DNA of 64,000 nucleotides, taken from assembly GCA_947252645.1 (NCBI GenBank), contig CAMXWF010000004.1, positions 62,001 through 126,000 on the forward strand. Reading direction: 5' to 3'. The translations under genes were made by a program, and so were the position numbers. Of the stretch, positions 23,836 to 32,086 are shown piece after piece. The notes beneath the pieces are model-generated. The model was given only the letters and a program-made list of their open reading frames with translations. It was not told where the DNA came from and searched no databases. The first letter of the stretch is position 1, and the number at the start of each line of letters is the position of its first letter. This stretch comes from an uncultured Bacteroidia bacterium. Lineage in GTDB: Bacteria; Bacteroidota; Bacteroidia; Bacteroidales; CAJPTX01.

Positions 23836-24891
23836 ATGGAGGAAGTCGACGACAGCAGGAAGCTGATCAGCATCCGCTGGTTGGTGCGCTATGTGAACGG
23901 CGTGCTCTACGTAGTGCGCAACCACGTGGCGCGGAGGATAGGACTCGGGGCTCCGCCTGCAATGAACACCGGGGAGGAGGCTCCTATGCCGCGCCATTGT
24001 CTGGAGGCGCGCTGGTGGCAGACCGTGCGTTGGTTCCACGGTCAGGCGCCCCGATCGAAGCTACAGGACAAGCTATTTACTATCATCTTCGGCACCAACA
24101 CCTACCTGGGGCAGCTGTTTGACCTTCTCCTCTTGCTGGCCATATCGTTTAGCGTGCTGCTCTTCATGCTGGAGAGCATCCCCACCTACTATTCGGCCGC
24201 CCCAACGTTTTTCATCACCTCGGAGTGGCTTCTCACGCTCGTTTTCTCAGCAGAATACGCGGCCCGTCTCTACTGCTCCAAGCTACCCGAACGGTACATG
24301 AAGAGCTTCTATGGCATGGTGGACCTACTTTCCACCCTACCGCTATACCTAGAGCTGCTGTTTCCAGGAATGCACTACCTGCTGGTTCTTAGAACCTTCA
24401 GATTCTTAAGGATATTTAGGATACTCAAGCTATCGCACTTTCTCCGCGAGCGCGACGCGATGATACAGGCTCTGCGAGCCAGCCTATATAAGATAGGCTA
24501 CTTCCTTTTCCTGATGCTCCTGCTGGTAAGCGTGATAGGGACCTTCATGTACATTGTGGAGAGCAGCGACCCCACCAGTGGATTCGTGAGCATTCCCAAG
24601 AGCATCTACTGGAGCATCGTGACGCTGACCACGGTGGGCTACGGGGATATTTCACCGGTGACCTCTTTGGGGCAATTCTTGGCATCAGTCATCATGCTCC
24701 TAGGCTACTCCATCATCGCAGTGCCCACGGGGATTGTGACGGCCGAGATGGCCAATCAGACCAGACACAGAGGCACAGAAAAGCCCAATGCGCCCGTGCA
24801 GGTGAGCCGCAAATGCAAGCACTGCGGCAAGGAGCAACATGCGCCCGAAGCCAGCTTCTGCGACCGTTGCGGCACCCGACTCGACCTCTAG
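23836..24891 (+). CDS. Voltage-gated potassium channel family protein with C-terminal zinc ribbon
   Basis: Six-helix ion-transport subunit of 351 residues that should tetramerise in the inner membrane. After a basic N-terminal region of about 85 residues come S1 (LFDLLLLLAISFSVLLFMLE), S2 and S3, an S4 with regularly spaced Arg (LRTFRFLRIFRILKLSHF), S5, the selectivity filter TLTTVGYGDISP near residue 257, and S6. TVGYGD indicates potassium selectivity. The C-terminus carries two Cys pairs, CKHC and CDRC, spaced as a zinc ribbon, an uncommon tail for this family. ATG at 23836 is 17 bases after rpoN; a later ATG at 23962 is possible. It ends before a separate promoter. Confidence 0.9.
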   Translation: MEEVDDSRKLISIRWLVRYVNGVLYVVRNHVARRIGLGAPPAMNTGEEAPMPRHCLEARWWQTVRWFHGQAPRSKLQDKLFTIIFGTNTYLGQLFDLLLLLAISFSVLLFMLESIPTYYSAAPTFFITSEWLLTLVFSAEYAARLYCSKLPERYMKSFYGMVDLLSTLPLYLELLFPGMHYLLVLRTFRFLRIFRILKLSHFLRERDAMIQALRASLYKIGYFLFLMLLLVSVIGTFMYIVESSDPTSGFVSIPKSIYWSIVTLTTVGYGDISPVTSLGQFLASVIMLLGYSIIAVPTGIVTAEMANQTRHRGTEKPNAPVQVSRKCKHCGKEQHAPEASFCDRCGTRLDL

Positions 24892-24919
24892 CGCAGGGCG
24901 CAACGTGTGGTAGAATCGC

Positions 24920-24927
24920 TACATTTG
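24920..24927 (+). promoter_or_regulatory. -7 element for the UbiA-maf-TonB receptor operon
   Basis: TACATTTG fits TAnnTTTG and lies 29 bases before the GTG at 24956. It is the only promoter seen for the three overlapping genes downstream. Confidence 0.65.
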
Positions 24928-24955
24928 CAGCTGGAGAAACCTCAGGGAGAAGCCA

Positions 24956-25987
24956 GTGAATGCGCGAGTTGATACAGTAAGCCACCCGGCATCAAGCAGG
25001 CAGGGGAGGGTGTCCGGAGTCTGGGGTAGGCTGTGGGCCTACGTCAAGCTGTTGCGTCCGTTGACGTTACTGCAGCTAGCGGTGATTGTGTGCAGTGCAC
25101 GCTGGGGCGTGCTGTTCCCGCTGCTGCGCAGTGCTGGTATCCCAGTGCATACGCCAATGCTAGTAGTGGTGTGGATCGCTGTGGCGGTGCTACTGCTAGC
25201 GGCCTCGGCCTTTGCGTTCAACGATTACCACGATCGGCATATCGATGCGGCCAACCCAACCCGTAAGCACCTGCTGGGCACCACGCTCCACCGCAGCACT
25301 GCTCTCATGACGTACACGCTGTTTAGCATCGGGGCCTTAATTGCTGGCCTCATCTCGGCGCTAGCCGTACACCGGTGGTGGTTGGCCCTGCTCTTCCCCT
25401 TGGCGGGGGGGCTGCTCTGGTTCTACTCCACGGTCTACCGGCGGATCTTTTTGCTCAACCACATGATCATAGCACTCCTGGTAGCCCTGCTGCCCGTGGT
25501 GCTGCTGGTCTATGAGCTCTACTATCTCGACTACACAGTCTGGGCATACGTATCGGTCAAGAGCATCTCGGTGATACCAGCTGCGCAAGGCCTACTGCTT
25601 TATGCTGCGATGCTGCTGGTTGTGAAGTTTACCTGCGAGGTGATACGCTCAATGCGCAATTTTGTAGCCGAGCAACACCTCGATTGCGACACCCTTCCCG
25701 TGCGCTACGGGCTGCGCAACAGTGCCATTGTAGTCATAGTGCTAGCCCTATGCGCAGGCATGGTCACTGCCATCATGGGGATGCAGCTCATGGGGCAAGT
25801 AGCGGAGGCGCAATTTGGCCTATCCCAGTGGGCCTACACCCTCCTGCTCCTAGTGCTACCTGCCGTTGGGGGGCTGGCCACCATGCAGCTAGCCAGGAAC
25901 ACGGCGCAATACAGCTGGGCTCTACGGCTGTGGGAATGCTTAGTGACGTTCTGCGCCCTCTACCCTTTCATCCTTCTCCATGGCTAG
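24956..25987 (+). CDS. UbiA-family prenyltransferase
   Basis: Membrane-embedded transferase that moves an isoprenyl chain from prenyl diphosphate to an acceptor. The 343-residue protein has about eight hydrophobic helices. The first Asp-rich motif is NDYHDRHIDAANPTRKH near residue 86, and the second is EQHLDCDTLPVRYG near 236. The set resembles the Bacteroidota group annotated as geranylgeranylglycerol-phosphate geranylgeranyltransferase-like; the acceptor (quinone precursor or other) cannot be decided. The start is GTG at 24956 behind a clear promoter. The maf gene begins inside its last codons (8-base overlap), so translation is probably coupled. Confidence 0.88.
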   Translation: MNARVDTVSHPASSRQGRVSGVWGRLWAYVKLLRPLTLLQLAVIVCSARWGVLFPLLRSAGIPVHTPMLVVVWIAVAVLLLAASAFAFNDYHDRHIDAANPTRKHLLGTTLHRSTALMTYTLFSIGALIAGLISALAVHRWWLALLFPLAGGLLWFYSTVYRRIFLLNHMIIALLVALLPVVLLVYELYYLDYTVWAYVSVKSISVIPAAQGLLLYAAMLLVVKFTCEVIRSMRNFVAEQHLDCDTLPVRYGLRNSAIVVIVLALCAGMVTAIMGMQLMGQVAEAQFGLSQWAYTLLLLVLPAVGGLATMQLARNTAQYSWALRLWECLVTFCALYPFILLHG

Positions 25988-26618
25988 CCTCGCGTTGCCT
26001 AGGGATACCACCCCCTACATGGACTACCCCACAATTCTGCTGGCCTCACGCTCACCACGCCGGGCAGAGCTGCTGCAACGTTTAGGTTTTAATTACATGC
26101 AAGTAGCCAGCCAAGCGGACGAGCGGACGATAGCCGAGCGGGCTCCATGGACCGAGTACGCAATGAGTACAGCACGAGCCAAGCTTCGTGGCATCCGATC
26201 GCTGCCCCCGTGTAGCGAGAAGGGCAACATACTGCTGGCAGCTGACACGGTGGTGGAGCTAGAGGGCAGGGTGCTGCATCGCCCGCATACGCCGGACGAT
26301 GCCCACGCGCTGCTGGAGGCCCTTTCGGGGCGGTGGCACATGGTAACCACTGGGGTAGCCCTAGCCTATAGGGGAATAGAACGTAGCTTTGCGAGCCAGA
26401 CCCGCGTGGAGTTTGCCCGTCTGAATGCGCGCGACATCGACTACTACATAAGGGGGCGTGCACCGTTTGATAAAGCTGGGGGCTACGGCATTCAAGACTG
26501 GCTTGGGCTGGCGTGGGTTGCCAGGATAGAGGGGTCGTATACCAACGTACTCGGGCTGCCCACGGAGCCACTCCTACGGGCTGTAGAGCAATTACTAGCA
26601 GATGGCCAAGCTGGCTAA
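25980..26618 (+). CDS. maf: Maf-family nucleoside triphosphate pyrophosphatase
   Basis: House-cleaning enzyme hydrolysing dTTP/UTP or modified nucleotides to monophosphates. Motifs: ILLASRSPRRAELLQRLGF near residue 20, the SxxR phosphate site included, LAADTVVELEGRVLHRP near 85 with the catalytic Asp, TTGVAL, and DKAGGYGIQ near 165, the signature that groups it with dTTP/UTP-acting YhdE-type enzymes. The 212-residue length includes a 17-residue extension before the usual start; an ATG at 26019 would remove most of it. The upstream ATG overlaps the UbiA stop and the downstream gene overlaps its own, an arrangement favouring coupled translation. Confidence 0.93.
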   Translation: MASLALPRDTTPYMDYPTILLASRSPRRAELLQRLGFNYMQVASQADERTIAERAPWTEYAMSTARAKLRGIRSLPPCSEKGNILLAADTVVELEGRVLHRPHTPDDAHALLEALSGRWHMVTTGVALAYRGIERSFASQTRVEFARLNARDIDYYIRGRAPFDKAGGYGIQDWLGLAWVARIEGSYTNVLGLPTEPLLRAVEQLLADGQAG

Positions 26619-29118
26619 AGCATCCCACAGCGCGAAAGTAGCCACACAGCCTAGGGCAGCCCACTGGAGCTGCAGCCTGGCAGTTCTAGTGGCGCTGCTT
26701 CTTTTCGCATGCAAGGTGCAGGGCCAGGAGGGCTACACGTTGCAAGGCACGGTGGTGGATAGCCTTGGCGGCGCGATAGCAGGGGCGAAAATACGCACTG
26801 TTGGGGCGCCCTACGGCACGCAGAGCAACGAAGAAGGGGCGTTCTGGTGGTATCTGCCATCGCAGGAGACGAGCGTACTCACGGTGAGCAAAACAGGCTA
26901 CAACACCGTGCGCATCGAGCTGAATGGTCAGGCTGGGGACACACTCCGGCGCACCATCAGGCTCTATAGGGGGAGCGACACGCTGGTGACGGTGGCAGAT
27001 GTATGGGTTACTGGCCAACGCCGCCCACCCGCCATGCAGCGGCTTACGTCGCTAGAATTCGATAGGCTTCAGGGCACGATGGGAGGGGTAGAGATGGTGC
27101 TCAAAACCATGCCCGGGGTGCATATGGCCAGCGAGCTGAGCAACCAATACTCGGTGCGCGGGGGCTCCTTCGATGAAAACTTGGTGTACATCGATGGCAT
27201 CGAGGTGATGCGCCCGCAGCTTTTACGCACCGGGCAACAGGAAGGGCTCTCGCTGCTCAACCCGGATATGACCGCTGCGATAGAGTTTTCAGCTGGGGGA
27301 TTCCCGGCGCAATACGGGGAGCGGATGTCATCGGTGGTCAACGTACGCTACCGAGAGCCCCATAGCCACGCGTTGAAGCTACAGGCCAGCCTGCTTGAGA
27401 GCAGACTCTACTGGCAAGGTGCCAGCGATACCGGAGGCTGGAGCGGGATGATAGGGGCACGCTATAAGTCGAATAAACTCCTGATCGGCACCACGGATAC
27501 TAAGGGAGACTATCGGCCTCTGTTCTTTGATTTGCAGGGCAAGGTGATTTGGCATCCACGCAAAGAGCTCAAGCTGACGATGCTGGGAATATGGAATCAG
27601 AATGAATATCAATTTAAGCCCCTGCATAAGCAGACCCAAGTGGGTACGCTTACGGAGGCCTTTCAGCAGCTAGATGTCTACTACGAGGGGCAAGAGAAAG
27701 ATCGCCAGCGCACATTGCTCGGTGCGCTGAGCTTGAACTGGCAAATCGATCCTCGCTGGTGCCTGGAGAGCCAACTGGGCTTTACCTACCATCAGGCGCG
27801 GGAAGCCTTTGACATCCTGGCGGAATACTGGCTCTCGGATCTCAGGGCCTCAAATGCACCCTCTGGCCTTCACGACAGCACGGCCAATGTGGGGATTGGG
27901 GGATTCCTCAATCATGCGCGCAATGAACTTACAGCCCTGACTGGGACGCTCCAGTGCCAAGCCCATTGCCAGCTCGGGGCGCATGGGTTCCTCTTTGGCA
28001 TCAGCGTGAATCCACGGTGGTTGCGGAGTCAGCAAAGCGAGTGGCACCTGGTAGACAGCGCCGGCTACTCTCTCCCCACGACTTCTGCTGCACTGCCTGT
28101 GCAGGGAAGGTTGCATGGACAACAAGCACTACCCATGGTGCAGTATGCCGCCTTTGCGCAAGGGACCCTGGAGTTTGAGCAGGCAAGCGGGACTTGGCGC
28201 TGCCTCATAGGGCTACGTTACAGCGCAATGAACCTATTCTGGCACTCCCGGATTAGCCCTCGGGTGTCAGTAGAGTTCACGCCAAGTGCAGCACCGCTAC
28301 TCAAGGCCTACGCAGCGGGCGGGCTGTACTACCAATACGCCTTCTACCGCGAGATGCTCGATAGGGCAGGGCAGCTCCATCCGAGGCTAAAGCCGCAGAT
28401 GGCGATCCACAGCGTAATAGGTACACAGTATAGCTTCATGCTCTGGTCGCGGCTATTCAAGGTGCAAGTGGAGCTATACTACAAATGGCTCTACGGGCAG
28501 ATCCCGTACACGGTAGACAACGTCCGCCTGTGCTACGAGGCCCTCAACGCTGGGGAGGGCTATGCTCGGGGAATAGATGTGAAGCTCAACGGGGAGCTCG
28601 TACCTGGGGCAGAGTCGTGGCTAAGCCTCTCGCTGCTCCAGGCCCAGATGAGACTCACCCAGGAGCTGCACGATGCCGAGCGCATGCCGAGGGAATCAGG
28701 GTATTTTCCCATGCCGCACGACCAGCTCTTTAGCGTTGGGCTCTACCTGCGGGACTACCTGCCGCGGATGCCTAGCTGCCAAGTGCTGCTCTCCGCCAAC
28801 TACGCCACCGGCCTCCCCTACTCCACCCCCAGCGGCCGCTACGGCGACTTCGCACGTATGCCCAGCTACCAGCGCATAGACATCGGCTTTTCCTACATCT
28901 TCAAGGATGACTTCCAATCGCTCCAATTCCTCCGCCGTTTCCAATGGCTGCGGGAGCTATCGCTATCCATTGAAGTGCTCAACCTATTCAACACCCACAA
29001 CACGATCTCCTACCTATGGCTACGAGTTCCCGGCAAAGAGAACGGGCAGAGCCAGCTGGCCGTGCCAAACTACTTGACAGCGCGCTGTGTCAACATCATG
29101 CTGCGGGCGCGCTTCTAA
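26602..29118 (+). CDS. TonB-dependent outer-membrane receptor with CarboxypepD_reg-like domain
   Basis: Outer-membrane gated barrel of 838 residues. A signal peptide (hydrophobic core LAVLVALLLFACKV, cleavage likely after VQGQ) is followed by a carboxypeptidase-regulatory-like Ig-fold domain (YTLQGTVVDSLGGAIAGAKI), the plug (EMVLKTMPGVHM; YSVRGGSFDENLVYIDGIEV) and a long barrel with aromatic-rich strands. It ends in Phe (MLRARF), the usual terminal residue of outer-membrane barrels. No SusD-like partner or sigma/anti-sigma pair is next to it, so it is not part of a typical glycan locus. It overlaps maf by 17 bases, so it is probably made from the UbiA-maf transcript. The substrate is unknown. 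Confidence 0.92.
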   Translation: MAKLAKASHSAKVATQPRAAHWSCSLAVLVALLLFACKVQGQEGYTLQGTVVDSLGGAIAGAKIRTVGAPYGTQSNEEGAFWWYLPSQETSVLTVSKTGYNTVRIELNGQAGDTLRRTIRLYRGSDTLVTVADVWVTGQRRPPAMQRLTSLEFDRLQGTMGGVEMVLKTMPGVHMASELSNQYSVRGGSFDENLVYIDGIEVMRPQLLRTGQQEGLSLLNPDMTAAIEFSAGGFPAQYGERMSSVVNVRYREPHSHALKLQASLLESRLYWQGASDTGGWSGMIGARYKSNKLLIGTTDTKGDYRPLFFDLQGKVIWHPRKELKLTMLGIWNQNEYQFKPLHKQTQVGTLTEAFQQLDVYYEGQEKDRQRTLLGALSLNWQIDPRWCLESQLGFTYHQAREAFDILAEYWLSDLRASNAPSGLHDSTANVGIGGFLNHARNELTALTGTLQCQAHCQLGAHGFLFGISVNPRWLRSQQSEWHLVDSAGYSLPTTSAALPVQGRLHGQQALPMVQYAAFAQGTLEFEQASGTWRCLIGLRYSAMNLFWHSRISPRVSVEFTPSAAPLLKAYAAGGLYYQYAFYREMLDRAGQLHPRLKPQMAIHSVIGTQYSFMLWSRLFKVQVELYYKWLYGQIPYTVDNVRLCYEALNAGEGYARGIDVKLNGELVPGAESWLSLSLLQAQMRLTQELHDAERMPRESGYFPMPHDQLFSVGLYLRDYLPRMPSCQVLLSANYATGLPYSTPSGRYGDFARMPSYQRIDIGFSYIFKDDFQSLQFLRRFQWLRELSLSIEVLNLFNTHNTISYLWLRVPGKENGQSQLAVPNYLTARCVNIMLRARF

Positions 29119-29189
29119 CGGTTGACGACACCTTGGTGGCAGCGCAAGCAGCGGGCAAAGACACACAATAGGGCGCACGGCGATAGGAG

Positions 29190-30362
29190 CTACTGCTGCT
29201 CCTCCTCAAGCTCCTTGCGGGAACCCGCATACATGGAAAAACGCTGGAACTTGCACTCTATAGGGCCATTGAGGAGTGTATAGGTTTTAGAGGGGTGTAG
29301 GCCAAAACCCTTCATGGCCAGGCGATTGCCTGAGAGTACCCATACATCGCAGCCAGTGTAGTGCGCCTTGAAGGTATCGCCTAGCTGGCGGTAGAAATTT
29401 TCGATCTGGAACTGCTTAATTCGCTCGCCATAGGGAGGGTTGGTGACCACCAAGGCCTGCTCAACGGGGGGCTTGGTATCTACCACGGTCTGCTTGCGGA
29501 GGTAGATATTACTGGCCAAACCGGCATGCGTGATATTCTGCATGGCAGAGTCGATGGCCCGGGAGGAGATGTCGGCGCCCATGATGGGACTGTCGAGAGA
29601 GCACTCTTGGGAGTCATCCTGGGAGATGGCGTGGAAGAGATCTGCATCGAAGTCGGGCCAGTTCTCGAAGGAAAAGTTCTGTCGAAACACGCCTGGCGCA
29701 ATGTTCATGGCCATCAGGGCTGCCTCAATGAGCAGGGTACCCGAGCCGCACATGGGGTCGTAGAAAGGGCGAGAGCCATCCCAGCCGGCCAGCTTGAGGA
29801 GTCCAGCTGCCAAGACCTCATTGAGGGGGGCGACATCCTGGTTGATCCTGTAGCCGCGCATATGGAGAGAATGGCCTGAGGAATCGAGGAGAATAGTACA
29901 CTTTTCCTGGTTGATGTGGAGGTGAACCAGGATGTCGGGATTCTGGGAGTCTACATTGGGCCTACGCCCGTACACCTCGCGCTGTTGATCGACAATGGCA
30001 TCTTTGACGCGTAGAGCCACGTAGCCAGAGTGTTTGAAATAGGTAGAGTTGACCACGCTATCCACGGCGAAGCGAAGCCTGGGGTTGATAAGTCGACTCC
30101 AGTCGTATTCCTTGGCCGCTTGGTAAATCTGATCGGGCTCTTTGGCCTGGAAGGTGAAAAGGGGCTTAAGAACCCTGAGGGCCGTGCGTAGGGAGAAGTT
30201 GGCCTTATAGAGCATTTCCTTGTCGCCCTCGAAGCTCACGGCACGGGAGAGTGGCTTGATCTCCTGGGCTCCCAGTTGCTCCAATTCCTGCGCTAGGACG
30301 GGCTCTAGCCCTAGCAAAGTTTTTACAATCAGACGATTGCCCGTAATGGGTTCGATTTCCAT
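29190..30362 (-). CDS. THUMP-domain RNA (guanine-N2) methyltransferase, RlmL-like
   Basis: Class I SAM-dependent methyltransferase fused to an RNA-binding THUMP domain. The N-terminal 155 residues form the ferredoxin-like and THUMP regions (RLIVKTLLGLEPVLAQELEQ; VDSVVNSTYFKHSGYVALRV). The catalytic half has the SAM motif DPMCGSGTLLIEAA near residue 205, MGADIS near 263, and NPPYGER near 309, the NPPY motif of N-methylation of nucleobases. At 390 residues it is close to the N-terminal half of E. coli RlmL without the RlmK half. A terminal Glu-rich tail is present. It follows the DEAD-box helicase gene by 39 bases, suggesting shared transcription and a role in ribosome assembly. Confidence 0.92.
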   Translation of the reverse strand: MEIEPITGNRLIVKTLLGLEPVLAQELEQLGAQEIKPLSRAVSFEGDKEMLYKANFSLRTALRVLKPLFTFQAKEPDQIYQAAKEYDWSRLINPRLRFAVDSVVNSTYFKHSGYVALRVKDAIVDQQREVYGRRPNVDSQNPDILVHLHINQEKCTILLDSSGHSLHMRGYRINQDVAPLNEVLAAGLLKLAGWDGSRPFYDPMCGSGTLLIEAALMAMNIAPGVFRQNFSFENWPDFDADLFHAISQDDSQECSLDSPIMGADISSRAIDSAMQNITHAGLASNIYLRKQTVVDTKPPVEQALVVTNPPYGERIKQFQIENFYRQLGDTFKAHYTGCDVWVLSGNRLAMKGFGLHPSKTYTLLNGPIECKFQRFSMYAGSRKELEEEQQ

Positions 30363-30401
30363 ATCTCGGTTGTCGTTTCCTAATGCTGTCGGCTCTGCAG
30401 A

Positions 30402-31985
30402 CTAATTACGTGCCTTGGCCTTAGACACCAAGGGCTTCCCGCGTACTAAGCTTTTCTCGAAGATCTCGAGAAGACGTGTGGCCTCTTTGTAGGGTACAGT
30501 GACGAAGGAAAACTCCTCCAAGACGGAAACATCATCAATGTCCTTACCGCTAATGTGGCCTTCAGCGCAAAGGTAGTCAACTAGCTTGCGGGGGGTATAT
30601 CCATCGCGCTTGCCCAGCGCAACGAAGAGCCTCGTAGTGCCGGAGCGGTCGACGGTGAAGCCTCGTACCTCCTGGTAGGAGGCCTCATCGAGAACGTTGC
30701 TATAGGCCATCCGCAGCAGGGCAGCCACCGCTTCCCGAGGCTCGTAATGCATGAGTACCTCATCAGCCCTTTCGAAGTAGGGCTCATGATTGGCATTCCC
30801 CACTGTATCTTTGAGTTCCTCGAGCAGCAGCTGCCATTTGACCTCAATGATATCCGCCACTTCGGGAAGGATCTCCCGGCGGAGATTGAATTTTATGGCT
30901 TTCTGGAAGTAGAGCAGACGCCTGTACTCCGCGGGCGTGACAAAGGTAATGGCTGTGCCCTTTTTACCAGCGCGCCCCGTGCGCCCCACGCGGTGGACGT
31001 AGCTTTCAGGATTCTGCGGCAGGCTGTAGTTGATAACATGGGAAAGGTCGGCCACATCGATGCCCCGGGCTGCCACATCGGTAGCAACGAGGATATTGAC
31101 CAGACGCTTACGGAACTTATTGAGCGTTTTCTCACGCTGGGCCTGGGTGATCTCGCCGTGCAGCCCCTCGGCGCTGTAGCCGCGCTCCTGGAGGCGGAGG
31201 GTGAGCTCATCCACATCGTTCCGCGTACGGCAAAACACCAGCCCATAGAATTCTGGCTCGATATCGATAATGCGGGTGAGGGCATCAAACTTATCCGCCT
31301 GCCTGACCTCAAAGTAGATCTGGTCAGCCAGAGTGGTCGGGCGTTGGTCCCTATCCACCTCGATGAGCTTGGGCTCATGCATGAACTGCTTGGAGAGCTT
31401 GATGATCCGTTCGGGCATGGTGGCCGAGAAGAGGAGGGTACGGTGAGGCCCGGTAGCGTGCGCTAGGATGGCCTCCACGTCCTCAATGAAGCCCATGTCG
31501 AGCATCTCATCGGCCTCATCGAGCACCACCCAGCTCGCTTGGTCGAGCTTAAATTCCCCTCGCTTGATAACATCGAGAACGCGCCCAGGTGTCCCAACCA
31601 CAAGCTGCGCCCCTCGCCGCAGCCGGCGGAGCTGCTCCGAGATCGACTGCCCCCCATAGACTGTGAGGATAGAGATGTTGCGCTCGCCCCGTAGAGAACC
31701 TATTTCATCGGCCACCTGCACTGCAAGCTCACGGGTAGGCGCCATGATCAATGCTTGGGTATGCTTGGCCTGCTCCTCTAGTGCCTCTAGGATCGGAAGG
31801 CCGAAGGCGGCGGTTTTACCCGTGCCGGTCTGGGCCTGACCTATCAGGTCACACGACTCACCCAACAATACTGGGATGGCCAGTTTCTGGATTGGGGAGG
31901 GGGTCTCAAAGCCCTTCTTCCCTATGGCTTGCAACGATTCGGGCGATAAGCCCAGCTCGGCAAATGTTGTCTGCTGCTCTTCCAT
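30402..31985 (-). CDS. DEAD-box ATP-dependent RNA helicase (DeaD/CsdA-like)
   Basis: RNA duplex unwinding during ribosome assembly, mRNA turnover or cold adaptation. All helicase motifs are visible: Q motif with FAELGLSPESLQAIG, motif I AQTGTGKTAAFG near 51, Ia PTRELAVQVADE, II VLDEADEMLDMGF near 153, III SATMPER, V DVAARGIDVADLSHVINY, and VI HRVGRTGRAGKKGTA near 333. The C-terminal 70 residues form a DbpA-type RNA-binding domain (GYTPRKLVDYLCAEGHI), and a central linker matches the DeaD dimerisation region. The total of 527 residues is normal for Bacteroidota. It starts 101 bases from the S41 protease stop, so it may have its own promoter, though no clear -7 element was found. Confidence 0.95.
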   Translation of the reverse strand: MEEQQTTFAELGLSPESLQAIGKKGFETPSPIQKLAIPVLLGESCDLIGQAQTGTGKTAAFGLPILEALEEQAKHTQALIMAPTRELAVQVADEIGSLRGERNISILTVYGGQSISEQLRRLRRGAQLVVGTPGRVLDVIKRGEFKLDQASWVVLDEADEMLDMGFIEDVEAILAHATGPHRTLLFSATMPERIIKLSKQFMHEPKLIEVDRDQRPTTLADQIYFEVRQADKFDALTRIIDIEPEFYGLVFCRTRNDVDELTLRLQERGYSAEGLHGEITQAQREKTLNKFRKRLVNILVATDVAARGIDVADLSHVINYSLPQNPESYVHRVGRTGRAGKKGTAITFVTPAEYRRLLYFQKAIKFNLRREILPEVADIIEVKWQLLLEELKDTVGNANHEPYFERADEVLMHYEPREAVAALLRMAYSNVLDEASYQEVRGFTVDRSGTTRLFVALGKRDGYTPRKLVDYLCAEGHISGKDIDDVSVLEEFSFVTVPYKEATRLLEIFEKSLVRGKPLVSKAKARN

Positions 31986-32086
31986 ATCTTCTCCTCTTCC
32001 CCCACTCTACCATAAAACGCCACGCCCTTGCGGTGGAAGGAAAACCAAGGGGTAGCTGCACAGTGCGGGGCACCATGCAAAGTCAA

